Made by a program: the position numbers and the translations under genes
Shown: piece by piece, positions 20,963-33,127 of the stretch
How positions within the stretch are numbered: the first letter of the stretch is position 1
How the letters are laid out: each line of letters opens with the position of its first letter
Source: Siphonodentalium dalli
Lineage: Eukaryota; Mollusca; Scaphopoda; Gadilida; Siphonodentaliidae
DNA length: 64,000 bases
Direction of reading: 5' to 3'
Assembly (NCBI GenBank): GCA_032622095.1
Contig: CP136068.1
Span: 188,097,309-188,161,308 of the forward strand
Notes under the pieces: model-generated
Databases searched by the model: none
Seen by the model: the letters and a program-made list of their open reading frames with translations, nothing else
What the model was told of the DNA's origin: nothing

Positions 20963-23265
20963 TACTCTCAGGTGCCAAATAGAAGTGCTGGCCAAATACA
21001 AGTGCTGGGTGACATTTTTACCAAAAAAAGAATAATAGTGCTGGTGCACAATAAATGTGCTGGGTTACGGATTTTACTTTTCATGGTAGTATGCTTAAAA
21101 CTCGAGCCATGAAGGCTTATGCATACATTTATATAGTACAGCCTGTACAGAGAATCATACCTGTGCGGAGGATGTGACATTTAGGTATTATGCATCATGT
21201 ATCTTCACTATCTTGTTTACCCCATTCATAAATTATGTAAGACCATGCGTGCAATTACATATTACTCATATGATATAAAGTTGGAATAGATTGTCTTACA
21301 TGTTGATTGTTGTATTCTACAGTACACACTGCACATGACTTTTTTTTCTCTTGTAGGTTGGGGGTCTTCGAGTATAGATGGTTCATTATACCGATGGTTC
21401 ATTATTCTGAGGGTTCATTATTCCGCTTTTCCATGAGGGTTCATAATTCCGACTATTTCAATATTCCGATACCTTCTATATGGCTTAGAATACTAGATAA
21501 TTTGGGATCGGAATAATGAATCAAACAAAACAGAAAAAACCTAAATTACACACCATTTCACCACTTTGTATACTATATAGGGATTAGCCATACGGAATAC
21601 AAGAAGGGGTGGGAAAACTTAAGGCTGTTTATTAAATATGATTTTCAGTTGTGTTGCACAAAACAACCCCTTTTCAACATCACAAATAAAAGGATATCTA
21701 ATGCTGAACAAACTATGTACAGGCCTGGCCTTTTAAGGCGGGCGATCGCCCGCCTGAAATTAAAATAAGGAGGGCGCCTATCGCCCTCCTCGCGTAAGTA
21801 TAATAAAAAAAAAAAATTTAAAAAAAAAAAAATATTTAAATTTTTTTTTTTAAATTTCAGTGTTGGTATCTTTTAATAAGTATATAAATATTATGGTTTA
21901 CATATGCATATACATATATGCCTATACAGCAGAGTGCTCTACCTATCATTAGCTTATGTCAGCTTCCGGTGGGTAAGACATGGTACCTCTAATTGTGGAC
22001 TCTTCTGCTATAGGGCATCCCCCCTTTACTCACATAATGTGGGTCACACAAAACTACATTTTTTCCCTCAAGAAACACTGAACAAAATACACAAATATAT
22101 GCCAGAATCGCTCTCAGGGACACTACATATTAAAAATTTCCAAGGGGGAGGACCCCCGGACCCCCCTAATCATAAGAGGGGGACACCCCCTCTCAAACTC
22201 ACCCCCGCTCGCCTCTGATGATGCTTCGCATCATATGGTCAGATAAAATAGCCCTCCTGGGATAAATTAAGGAGGGCGATCATTGCCCTCCTTCCAATTT
22301 CAAAGGGCCAGGCCTGCTATGTACAATGCTATGTGTTTGCTCCCAAGTTATGAATATCAACAATCTATTGTATTTATATATGTGTTATTATCATTGCCAA
22401 TACAATCAATCAATCAATCAAAGAGTGATAGTTAACTCAAGTAACTCACTCACTGTATAATTCAATTGATTGATATATTTAGGTTGAAACTTGTGTACTA
22501 GTAGATTGAAGTTCTTGTCCAAAATCATACTCAGTTTACAATTTTACATTAAGCCTAATTTGATTTTTTTTCGAAGAATTTACGATCAATTTTACATTTC
22601 TCTCACCAAATAATGCATTAAAACAGAAAAAGTATGAAACTGTGTTGTTTAAATATCTTAATATTAAAGGAATATACTTTAATGCTTCTCATGAAATTAT
22701 TTGTATGCAGAAAACACTCGGTCAAACTGGTAACTTTTAGCGCTTTTTCTGGGTTTCGCGTTGCCTATTTTCGAGGCACATCGTTTTTCATTATAAGTTG
22801 TGATTATGGCTGATTATGGAACTGATTTTGGAGTTAACAAAAACATTTTAATTGTAGAATAAGTCCTGTGATCCATGGGCCATCTTTTCTATCGTTTCGG
22901 GTCCCGTGAACTCGGCCCAGTTCACGTTTTGCGCTTTATTACAAACCGAAAGTAGACTAAGTAAAAGATTGGGCGAACCATGACTCTCAAAATAGGTTTT
23001 ATATCGAAGCGATGTCGCATCTCAGTCTACTAAAACAACTTTATTTAGTGGTTTGTGACTTCTAGTATTAACATTAGCACACTCGTGATTCGTTCCATTC
23101 TTATATTCGTTTGTTTATCACCCAAAAAAAGAATAAATGTCACAGTATGTGATGGATTTACCCCCAAAAAATAATAAACGTGATGGGTCACAATAAGCAT
23201 GATTGTGTGTATTTTTGCTCCAAATTAATAAACGTGCCGGCACGTTTATTTGGCACCTGAGAGTA
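20963..23265. mobile_element. TA-target element (TACTCTCAGGTGCC termini)
   Basis: Left TACTCTCAGGTGCCAAATAG and right TTTATTTGGCACCTGAGAGTA are inverted termini of about 20 bp with TA at both edges. Subterminal aagtgctgg words on the left and aataaacgtg words on the right. Same type as 10312-11694. It contains the hAT-like insertion at 21720-22316 and no transposase frame. Confidence 0.8.
21720..22316. mobile_element. hAT-like MITE nested in another element
   Basis: Termini CAGGCCTGGCCTTTTAA ... TTTCAAAGGGCCAGGCCTG, flanked by CTATGTA on both sides (7 bp; an eighth base is ambiguous). Subterminal ggcgggcgatcgcccgcc and aaggagggcgatcattgccc are hairpin-prone. Confidence 0.78.
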
Positions 23266-23280
23266 CACATTTAGCTTAGG

Positions 23281-24080
23281 TTTAAGCCCCGGTTCCATAT
23301 CCCCGATTTCCCATCCGAATGTTCCCGAATGTTCCCGAATGACTCCCGAATCATAATTTTGAAAAAATCGTGGAGTAAATTCGGGACGAGTCGGGACAGT
23401 GAATTTTTAACCCCGAACATGATCGGGGATATCGGTGTCGATTCGGGACAATTCTGGACTCGCTCCCGACAGTTTTGAAATGTTCAAAACTATCGGGAAC
23501 CAAGCCGAATCGCTCCCGATTTGTAAATCGTCGGGAGAAATTCGGGAGCAATTCGGCACCTATTCGGGAGTAGTCGGCAGTATTCGGGTGGATATTCTGG
23601 AGTAGTCGGCAGTATTCGGTAGGTTATTCCCGAATTCGCCATGTATGGCTGCTTTAATACTGAGATCCGGTGTATCTGCAAAATTCGGCATCGATTCGGG
23701 ACGTTCGGCAGCAATTGAATACCAATTCGGTATCTATTCGGCATCAATTCGGTACCAGTTCGGCATTGATTCGGGGTATTCGGCAACAATTCGGTGTAAG
23801 TCGGTAGTAATCTGGGAAATTTGGCAGCCACTCGCACGAAAGTTCGGGATAATTCTTGATCATTCTGGATCATTCGGGAAGATATTCGGAAGCATTCTGG
23901 AATACTCGGCAATGTTCGGGACGATTAAATTTTGTCATAATTCGGCATCAGTTCGGCGGCTTTTTGGAATAAAACTCGTCCAGAATTCTCTCGAATGCTG
24001 CCGATTTGGTCTGGTCCCGAATTTGTGCCGAATATACTAATTCGGGACAGAAAATCGGGAATATGGAACCGGGGCTTTAA
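23281..24080. mobile_element. Foldback element with AGCCCCGGTTCCATAT termini
   Basis: Left TTTAAGCCCCGGTTCCATAT and right ATATGGAACCGGGGCTTTAA are inverted. The interior is full of short ttcggcatcgattcgggac / ttcccgaatg-type repeats on both strands, giving long but meaningless ORFs. TTAA/TTTAA flanks suggest the target. Confidence 0.75.
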
Positions 24081-24229
24081 GCACATAAATTCATAATTTT
24101 TTTACACATTTAGCTGAAATTTAATAAACGTAGGGTACCAAATAAGCAGCGTACAGGGGGATTTCTCCTTGAAAATAGTTAAGCGTACAGGTCAGTATAC
24201 GCTTACATAAATTTGGAATCCCGAGAGTA

Positions 24230-25960
24230 GTCATGAAATTCCAAACTGTTTAAATGTACAAAAATCACAACCTAAAATTTATCAATTGGCACACCCCCAG
24301 CTGTGTTATTGAATATTGCATAACCATTATGCAATTATTTAGTGGAAAAAAATGACAAAATGTCAAATGTGTCAAAAACAAAAAAAAACTAATATTTTTA
24401 ATAGGGCGCAACAAAATTTATTTTTAGTTCAATTCACAAATAAACAAGATAAACAGTTGGATTTAATTTAGTATAAATGCTAACTTTGAGTAGTAATCCA
24501 TCAGCTCAGTCTAAGCCCTCATGTCAACCAAATCAGCTGACCAATGGCCTTGAATCTTGATGAACTGTGCAAAATATTTTGCTTCCCAATCAAAATGGGA
24601 GGTTTTCCCTGTCAAAATTGCACATCATCTTTCTCAGATATAAAAACACACATCTGTGTACATAACGGATGATATTGCTTTTATCTAACTGGCACATAGT
24701 GTAGGGAATCGAACTAGCAAGATGGCGACATGCAATATTCCAGAAAGTGTTAACGACCCAGGTCGCACTTGCAGAAATTCTGGTTCCATTCCATCACGCA
24801 AGATGGCGGTCGAATGTCGATTATAAATTATCAAATCAAAGACATTTCCTCTCACCAAAAAACATCACCTATAATATTAATGTATACCTTAATGATTCAT
24901 CTAACTGTTTCTGGAAATTTTCCGCTCGATTATTACATATCGGCGACAAATTTAGACAAATAAGGCGAGGTAGGAAAAACACCAATACATTGTTGATGCT
25001 CACCGTGACGTCACGATTTTTCACGAAGCATACAATAGTCTACTTCCGTGAATTTAGTAGCCTTATATTGGTTCTTTGTGTTAAGTTATACGTCCGGTGG
25101 TGTTCTTCATCCATATAACAACATAAATTGTTGGAATAATAGCTATATTAGGTGAAAATCCATTTTATTTACATGGTTCCATCATCGGTAAACTTCGGCC
25201 GATTTCGGAATAATACCCTGGAATAGATTCCCGCCCTTTGACAACACCGGAAGTAAATGAATTGTTTGTGAAATTGCGGGAAATTCAATGCCTATTATAC
25301 TCAAGTTGAAAAAGATTAATTATGCGACTCATCTCAGTCCTACACAAAGCACGCGCACTAAGAACATTGTTAACTAAAATCGAAAAGGGGGGAAATATTA
25401 GTTAGACATTCGTGTGACCACTGATCGATTTGACATGGAAAGGGGGAGGGGTGCATTAATGGCATTAATCGAATTGTTGGGCATAAGGTAACTGGGTAAC
25501 AGATAATAGATTTATTTTGTCTAAAACATAGGCCCTAAATAGTAATATATATCATGTACAGTTTGTACACATGTAAAGTATAAATATCAAATCATGAAGA
25601 TATATGAAACATAAATATATTTAGTCCTAAAACGAATTTCCACTGTGGTCCCATAGACATATATTTATATAGGCTAATGCGTAGGCCTATATAGGCCTGT
25701 AAATGTATTTTAGGCATATTATTGTTAGTATGCTTCGGAAAGGCTTCCGGACGCCAGGAAGAGAAATTTGTACAGCGCATAACAACTAAGTTGAGAGCGT
25801 CCCTTGTTATTTTTTTTGTTATTCCTGAAAAAAAATGGCGGATAGGTACCGTTGACATCAGAATAGGCCTACTTGTATAAACATGGCCACTAATAAATAA
25901 TTTTAAGTAAATAATTAATCATATTCCAAAAACGGCTGGACCCTGGTCGCTGGAATTGGT
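24230..25960. other. Stretch with no recognised gene
   Basis: AT-rich intergenic or TLK 5' region. A 123-codon plus-strand frame (24747-25118) has no splice support and no recognised motif. I see no exon here. Confidence 0.45.
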
Positions 25961-25984
25961 CTGCAGCGGTGAATCGACATTGTA

Positions 25985-26175
25985 ATAGCTGATCATAGCT
26001 GTGTCATATTTTCGGCACCTATACAACTGGGGTGAAATCACAGGAGCTTTGATCCTCCATCACTAACTCTCCATGTACGTAATTATACTGCCCATTCCTG
26101 TGATATACCCCGCCCTCTCCTCGTCAACTCACATGATAACATCGGTACATGGATCCGCCTGAATTTAATTGTCAC
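25985..26175. repeat. Interspersed repeat copy A (paired with 28215-28495)
   Basis: Shares acaactggggtgaaatcaca, ggagctttgatcct, ctgcccattcctgtgatata and gataacatcggtacatg with 28215-28495, where the middle part is tandemly duplicated. The two copies flank about 2 kb of other repeats. Confidence 0.8.
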
Positions 26176-26327
26176 TCGCTCCATATAATAAGCTACATAA
26201 ACTGATATTTGTGTTTTAGGTGTTCACACCCCAGATGGCAACATATCATATATATGTACGATGTCTCAATAGTATTAATTTTCTAGTTATTTTAGTATCA
26301 ATCTCCGTTTGCCATCCAATGGACCAA

Positions 26328-26585
26328 GAACACAGAAAAACGCTGGTGAGGTACCCCAGACCCCACTACCGATCGAGGGGAGGGGGCAAGAACACAGGCA
26401 AAAGCTGGTGAAGTACCCATACTCCACCTACCGAGAGAGGGGAGGGGGACCAAGAACACAGGAAAACGCTGGTGAGGTACCACAGACCACACTCCGAGCG
26501 AGGGGAGGGGGGGACCAAGAACACATGAAAACGCTGGTGAGGTACCCCAGACCACACTATACCGAGCGACGGGGGGGGGGGGGGG
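26328..26585. repeat. 65-bp minisatellite, about 4 copies
   Basis: Unit accaagaacacaggaaaacg plus ctggtgaggtacc plus a gagcgaggggaggggg tail. Frames across it are repeat artefacts. Confidence 0.88.
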
Positions 26586-27334
26586 TACTGTGTACCATTT
26601 CGTGTTCTACCCCACTCACCAATGTTAGTATTATTTCGTCATTCTGAATACATTCGTTAATCAATATAGATTTCCTCGAGGGGAAAAAACACTCTTTAAA
26701 AAAACTTTACTTCAAAAGTTGTCTGTTACTCCAAAACTTGGCTTATTTATGAATCAAATAAGTTGAATATGAACCTATGTGAATATTTAGGTCCAAATGC
26801 GCGAAGAACACACAGAGGCAGTCCCTGAATAATACTCCGACGCTGAATAAAGGCTCCCGAAGGGAGCCTGTTTCAGCTAGTGGCCTATATTTCCCTAATA
26901 CATCCCTCTAGGTGAATATACAATTCCAGTGTATACATTTGTAACCAGATGGGAGAATCCATTAAGTAAAGAAATGTTATTAGGTACCGTCAGGCTGAAA
27001 GTCACAAACCACTTTCTGTTAGCATGCAGTTCTTACCGCACACCACGTCTCGAACTCATAAACCTTATGAAGACACAGTTCCCAGACTTTGAAGCATGAC
27101 AACAGAACAGCTAGTCAAAATCTTATCCAACAATATTTCAAATACATGCACTTCAATTTGTCATATGATCCGAAGATTATTCTCCGCACACGACGAGCAT
27201 CGTATGACAAATCAATGAATAAATACAGACGAAGACGATCCTATGCACATTCAGCTTTAATGAGGTTAGACATAACCTTCTATTAATATCGTTTATTATA
27301 CTGTTCAATACACAATGTACAATTAAATGTTACT

Positions 27335-28165
27335 AGCTGTTGGGCCCGACTTCGTCCGGGCTATTTCCCCTCTGCTTTCATCCGGATCTATCATCGAAAT
27401 CCGTCGAAAGGCTCGATTTGACCTTGAATTGACCATTTTGAAGTTCAAGGTCAGGTCGGGGTCACGATTTGACCAATCGAAAACATTCCCCGGACAAAAG
27501 TACCCATAGGTATCAAATTTCGTCGAAATCCGTTTTACCCGATTTGACCTTGAATCGACCATTTTGAAGGTCAAGGTCAGGTCGGGATCACAATTTGACC
27601 GGCCCAAAACACCCCCCGGAGAAAAGTACCCCTAGGTATAACATTTTGTCGAATCCGTCCGATTTGACCCTCAATTTCGTCGAAATCCGTCCGGCAGTTT
27701 TCCCGGCCATTGCTAACAGACAAACAGACAGAAGTCCCAAAATATATAGTAGACTAGCAGGTGACCCGACTTTGACCTTGAATTGACCATTTTGAAGGTC
27801 AAGGTCAGGTCGGAGTCACGATTTGACCCGTCCAAAAGAATCCCCGGACAAAAGTAGCCCTAGGTATCAAATTTCGTCGAAATCCGTCAATTTTACCCGA
27901 TTTGACCTTGAATTGACCATTTTAAGGTCAAGATCAGGTCGAGGTGACGATTTGACCCGTCCAAAACACTCCCCGGACAAAAGCACCCAGAGGTATCAAA
28001 TTTCGTCGAAATCCGTCCGTTTTACCCGATTTGACCTTGAATTGACCATTTTGAAGGTCAAGGTCAGGTCGGGGTCACGATTTGACACGTCCAAAACACT
28101 CCCCGAACAAAATTACCCCTAGGTATCAAATTTCGTCGAAATCCGTCCTGCAGTTTTCCAGGTCA
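27335..28165. repeat. Interspersed element with internal repeats of about 120 bp
   Basis: Opens gggcccgacttcgtccgggc. It has several copies of gatttgaccttgaattgacc / aaggtcaaggtcaggtcg / aaatttcgtcgaaatccgtc and closes twice with cagttttccnggycat then aacagacaaacagacag. This kind of 3' tail is common in invertebrate interspersed repeats; I do not assign a class. Confidence 0.7.
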
Positions 28166-28214
28166 TAGCCAACAGACAAACAAACAAATGAAAATTTGTA
28201 CATATGGATCATTT

Positions 28215-28495
28215 GACCCACACGCTTTTGGGCACCTACAACTGGGGTGAAATCACAGGAGCTTTGATCCTTCATCACTAACTCTCCATACGTAATTATA
28301 CTGCCCATTCCTGTGATATACCCCGCCCTCTCCATAGTATATACTGTAATTATACTGCCCATTCCTGTGATATACCCCGCCCTCTCCATCACTAACTCTC
28401 CTTATACGTAAATATATACTGCCCACTCCTGTGATATACCCCACCCTCTCCTCGTCAACACACGCGATAACATCGGTACATGTATCCACCTGAAT
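28215..28495. repeat. Interspersed repeat copy B
   Basis: Homologous to 25985-26175, but with the tactgcccattcctgtgata / taccccgccctctcc block present three times. Confidence 0.8.
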
Positions 28496-28499
28496 TTAT

Positions 28500-29640
28500 A
28501 TATATTTTGGCTGGTGATATATCACCGGAGCTGAAAATTTGTACATATGGATAACTTGACCCGGGGAATCGTATTAGATATGTTCCGTTGACCTAAAATC
28601 TAAAAAGGCTACTAATAATTAATTTAATTTAATAATTAATTATATAACCAAAATGGTTGCAATCTGGTCGGTGAAAATTAAAAAAACACGGGGATAAATT
28701 GACCCGTAGAGTCTCATGAAATAGATGCTGTTGACCTCAGATTACTTAAAGGGGAAAATATTAGCAATAAAGAGCGTTCCATATCAGCTTAGAAGAGATG
28801 TAGGAAATTGGTACAGATGGGTCACCTGACCAGGGGATTGTCATGGGATAGGCACCTTTGACCTCAGATCACGTAAAGGGGGACTAATAAATTATATAAC
28901 AAATAAAGAGCATTTATTATCAGCACAGACGATATGTGAAAAAAATGGGCACAAAAGTAAAATGACGCCAGGTATGTCATGGTATAGGTGCTGTTGACCT
29001 CAAATGACTTAAAGAGGCACTAATAATTAGTAATAAAGAGTGTTTATTATCAACATAAAAGATAGAATGTAACTTTATCTGGAGTCATGCAATAGGTGCT
29101 GTTTTACAGTTTACCCAGATGAGAAATAATCATTTAAAATGACATGAAGTGCCACATATATATATATAAGACAAGTAGTTCTAAACATGGACATAGGTTC
29201 TCAGATGAGCAGGTCTCATCTTGACATATATAATTGCACACCACTGACAAACTTCCAACCCCTTACCCTTTTTAAAACAAGACAACCAGACCACAGTAAT
29301 AAGTTCACAAAATTTCTTTTGTACATCCCTCTTTTACAACAGGTACCGTTACTTCAAGCTCTCAAACTTTTTTGAAAATTTCCAACCTCACATCCCCCAT
29401 AAAGTTAAAATTTGTGGCCATTTCGGTCCAACAGTTTAACCTGAAGTAGGAACATATGGACTGTTGGTTTAAAAACATACTGGTTGGAAAATAAAATCAA
29501 ACTATTGGAACAATTCTAACCTATTTTTGGTGTGAAAATCTAATCTACAACTAATGTTGTATCAGGCATGAAATTTTCAAATGTTGATTTTTTTTTTTAT
29601 CAAAGTAGGGGGGTAAAAACTCCACCCACTCTACACTCCC
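28500..29640. repeat. Diverged repeat of tgttgacctcagat segments
   Basis: Four or so spaced copies of a segment with catggnataggtgctgttga and cctcanatnacttaaag separated by 100-150 bp (28560-29110). After that is nondescript sequence. No exon seen. Confidence 0.5.
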
Positions 29641-29850
29641 TCCCCATTGCTCAAACATTGCCCCCCACCCTATGGGAACCTAATTCTGCTATGAGACCTA
29701 GATGCAGATTGAAGTTCCCAAGTTGAAGATGGTGATGTTCACCCATTTGTCACCTTAATTATTAATTAACAGAATGAACAGAAGGGATAAAGTAACTAAA
29801 AAACAATGTTAATTTGAGACTATAGGTACTTCCTAGAAGATGAGGCCTAA

Positions 29851-29943
29851 GCAGAATAAGGTCCACAGAGGGTAAAATTGGTGATGCTAGCCTGCTGTGC
29901 GGGATAGCATCAATAATTCACCAACTGGGGACCTCATTCTGCA
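29851..29943. mobile_element. Single GCAGAATGAGG-type hairpin
   Basis: Hairpin gcagaataaggtccacagag ... ggggacctcattctgc, with remnants of the outer terminus (tgtcagacacactatatcca) on the right only. A partly decayed member of the double-hairpin MITE family. Confidence 0.7.
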
Positions 29944-30107
29944 AATGTCAGACACACTATATCCAGACTTGGGCAGGTATGGTAATTTAACAGACCTTAA
30001 GATTCGACGAGAATCACAGAATTGATTCTCGAAATGATTCTCACGAAACTTTTCAATTTTCAGTGCTTTATGACTAACTTGATTTGGCATTTGATTCTCG
30101 CAAAATT

Positions 30108-30352
30108 AAATGTATTTTGAGCCCTGTTTAATATGAATTAAATGTATTTTGAGCCCTGTTTAAATTAAATGTATTTTGAGCCCTATTTAAATTAAATATA
30201 TTTTGAGCCGTTTAAATTAAATGTATTTTGAGCCCTGTTTAAATTAAATGTATTTTGAGCCCTGTTAAATTAAATGTAATTTGAGCCCCGTTTAAATTAA
30301 ATGTATTTTGAGCCCTGTTTCATATTAAATGTATTTTGAGCCCTGTTTAACA
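30108..30352. repeat. 27-bp minisatellite, about 9 copies
   Basis: Unit attaaatgtattttgagccc plus tgtttaa; unit length varies by one or two bases. Confidence 0.93.
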
Positions 30353-30597
30353 TGACATGAAACTAACACAAGCATGATAGATTTGATGTTTATTTTGGAA
30401 TAAAATAAAAATCCGGTTGATAATGATAAACTGGTAAGATTCTCAGCATTATAAATAATCATGGAACCAGCTCCATAGAATTATACACAATTACATGTAT
30501 CAGACAAAACTAACATACACATGATTCACTTGTATAAAATAAAAGAAACAGTTAAAAGGCACATTAAAAAAAAAAATACAACACGTACCATCCATTT

Positions 30598-30855
30598 CAC
30601 TTTATTACACACCAGCTTACTTGAGTAATTCCTTTATTACACACCAGCTTACTTGAATAATTCCTTTATTACACACCAGCTTACTTGAATAATTCCTTTA
30701 TTACACACCAGCTTACTTGAATAATTCCTTTATTACACACCAGCTTACTTGAATAATTCCTTTATTACACACCAGCTTACTTGAGTAATTCCTTTATTAC
30801 ACACCAGCTTACTTGAGTAATTCCTTTATTACACACCAGCTTACTTGAGTAATTC
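30598..30855 (-). repeat. 32-bp minisatellite carrying donor-like sites, 8 copies
   Basis: Unit, minus strand: ttactcaa|gtaagctggtgt plus gtaataaaggaa. Each copy has CAA|gtaagc, a good 5' splice site. The last copy adjoins a possible 32-nt exon (30845-30876). Confidence 0.92.
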
Positions 30856-30876
30856 TTGAAGATGGTCTATCTCCGC
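30845..30876 (-). other. Possible 32-nt exon at the edge of a donor array
   Basis: On the minus strand, acttgttatag|GCGGAGATAGACC ... ACTCAA|gtaagctgg. Read from the first base it gives AEIDHLQELL. It could be a 5' exon of the TLK transcript, whose start exon at 16.8 kb needs an upstream partner. Support is weak: poor polypyrimidine tract, short length, no homology. It may be chance. Confidence 0.22.
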
Positions 30877-31349
30877 CTATAACAAGTTTCATATAGTTTC
30901 CTGGATATAACATAATAAATAGAATCAAAGACCCCTGTCTAGAAATGCTTTTATCAATTAATATTAATTTTATTTTGAATTTGCTTGTATAAATGATGCG
31001 ATCAATATGGAATATTTTATGGCTCGCGTAACGCAGCCTTCATGACGGTTTGTTCTAAAAAATTGTAATGAAAAAAATGTCCCAATTGATTATTGCAACT
31101 ATTGATATAAAATCAATATTAATTGATCGTATCGTTTCCAGACAAGCGCCTTTGACTCATATTGATTATTTTATATCTGAGGAAACTATACAAAGAGATA
31201 ATCCATCTTTAACCCTTTCTAAACTAAATGGAATCTCCCATTCAGTTATAAACATATACCGGTACATTGGAGTGGGCTATTATTCATCTGGAGGGGTGTT
31301 CAGGAAAAATAAGCAGCAAAGTCATCATGCAATGAATGGGTAAGCTTCG

Positions 31350-32030
31350 TTAAAGATACTCAATCCGATCAGACGCTCCTAAATTACTGTTTCTTTGGCT
31401 TCGGGGGTAAAAAATATTTGATTTGAGTCGAGGAACCCACCCATCAAAGCTCAGAGTGATCAGATATCGATTTTTGAAGTTTGTTATTTCAACTGTTTCT
31501 GGGCCAGAAACACGAGACCAAACGGACGGTCTTGCAGATAAAGATGGATAATTCTAAAATCAAGTCATTATAACCACTTGATTTTAGAGTTATCCATCTT
31601 TATCTGCAAGACGTTCCGTTTGGTCTCGTTGAAATAACAAACTTAAAAAATTGATATCTGATCACTCTGAGTTTTGGTGGGTATGTTCCTTGTGACTTGA
31701 ATCAAATATTTGTTACCCCCCCCCCCCACCAATTTGTTATTTCTCGAGATGAGTAATTTTTTATAGCCTGGAAAAAAGTCGTCAAACCAACGGTCTCAGG
31801 CCAAATTGCGGATGAAGGTGGATAACTCTAAAATCAAGTGATAATGCAGCCAAATTTCTTTGAACAATTTGCTGATTAATAACACATTTTGGGAAATTTT
31901 ATACCATATTTGACAGTGGTTAGAATCATGTTGTTGTAAATAATCAATTCTGATAACTAAAGTGTATTTTGAAGAAATGTTGTAACTTGATGATATGGGG
32001 ATCGTCTGTGATCAGATTGAGTACCTTTAA
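31350..32030. mobile_element. TTAA-flanked element (AGGTACTCAATC termini), copy 1
   Basis: TTAA|AGATACTCAATCCGATC ... GATCAGATTGAGTACCT|TTAA. The interior contains a hairpin (ttgcagataaagatggataa ... complement, 31530-31612) and further inverted pieces. Other copies: 42172-42612 and 50824-51285. Confidence 0.82.
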
Positions 32031-32224
32031 GGTTATGAGTTATAACCTAACACTTTGAAGACAAACTCTATAATGTGCGTAACATGCCAAAGTAAATTTG
32101 TCTTCAAACTTTTCAGTTATAATTCATAATCTTGATCCAAACAAGTTTATAATTCAATCCGTGTATTGGTCAGAAACATCTAGTTTTCCCTAATATATTT
32201 CCATAGAAGTAGATAAATTCTCCG

Positions 32225-32395
32225 TGATCTTATATAAGAGAATGCATTGGCCTAACAAAATTTAACTTGACCTTTCAAACAAGTGCATTCTCTTATATGT
32301 GCGAGACTCCCTATGGAAGACTCCGATATATTAGAGAATGCACTGGCACATGATCTTTAATGCTCCACAAGCACAGCTCCTGTCATGAAAATGTT
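32225..32395. mobile_element. Decayed gcattctcttatatgtgcgag foldback copy
   Basis: Two partial hairpins separated by a ttaacttgacctttcaaac-like spacer, ending catgaaaatgttaa, close to the TCATGAAAGGGTTAA end of the sister family. Confidence 0.65.
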
Positions 32396-32904
32396 AAAAA
32401 GCCTCATCAAACATTGATTACACCTGTAACTCTCTGGTCTTTTGAGTATTCTTTCATCTAAAAATAAACTAAAAAAAAAAAGAAAAAAATGACAATACAT
32501 GCTGCATGATTTTATAAAACACTGTCATGTCAATGAATTAAAAGATGGACCATCATGGTCACACAGTGATTTCTTCCACTCTCTGGTGAAGTAACATAAT
32601 TAACCCTTTCTATACTAAATGGATTCTTCCACTCAGTTATACAAGTATACATGGGAATGGTCTATTATTCATCTGGAGGGGTTTTCAGGAAATATAATTG
32701 AAAATAATTGAAATGACACATAATACAAGTACAGAAGGAGGGCTATTTATTGGAGGGAAATGTTCACATAATAAGTTCAACGAACGACATATGGTCTGAA
32801 CATTTCCTAAAAGATAACTACTCGTCAATATGAGTATTTGGCATTGAAAGAATTAACAGGCTGCATAAATTCAGAAATCATCATTCACAATATGTCTACA
32901 ATCC

Positions 32905-33118
32905 AGACACACAGACAAATACTCGTCAAGTATAAATACAATTACAACCATGCCTTGTGATGAAACAAATACTCGTCAAGTATAAATACAATTACAACCA
33001 TGCCTTGTGATGAAACAAATACTCGTCAAGTATAATTACAATTACCGGTACAACCATGCCTTGTGATGAAACAAATACTCGTCAAGTATAAATACAATTA
33101 CAACCATGCCTCGTGACA
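32905..33118. repeat. 50-bp minisatellite, 4 copies
   Basis: Unit aaatactcgtcaagtataaa plus tacaattacaaccatgcctt plus gtgatgaaac. One copy has a small ccggta insertion. Confidence 0.93.
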
Positions 33119-33127
33119 AGACAATTT

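Larger units (their letters stand above)
19543..24229. mobile_element. Nest of TACTCTCGG-terminated DNA elements
   Basis: TACTCTCGGGCTCCAAATAA at 19543 and TACTCTCGGTATCCAAG at 20144 are two left ends. A right end, GGAATCCCGAGAGTA, closes at 24229. Subterminal aataatagtgcagggg-type words follow the left ends and agcgtacag-type words precede the right end. Which left end pairs with the right one is unclear. Inside are the complete element 20963-23265 and the foldback 23281-24080. No long ORF. Confidence 0.55.

Noticed and set aside
23490-24040. 131-140-codon ORFs on both strands
   Set aside because: They arise from ttcgggac/ttcggca subrepeats of a foldback element; no coding features.
24747-25118. 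123-codon plus-strand ORF
   Set aside because: No motif, no splice sites, ordinary for AT-rich intergenic DNA of this length.
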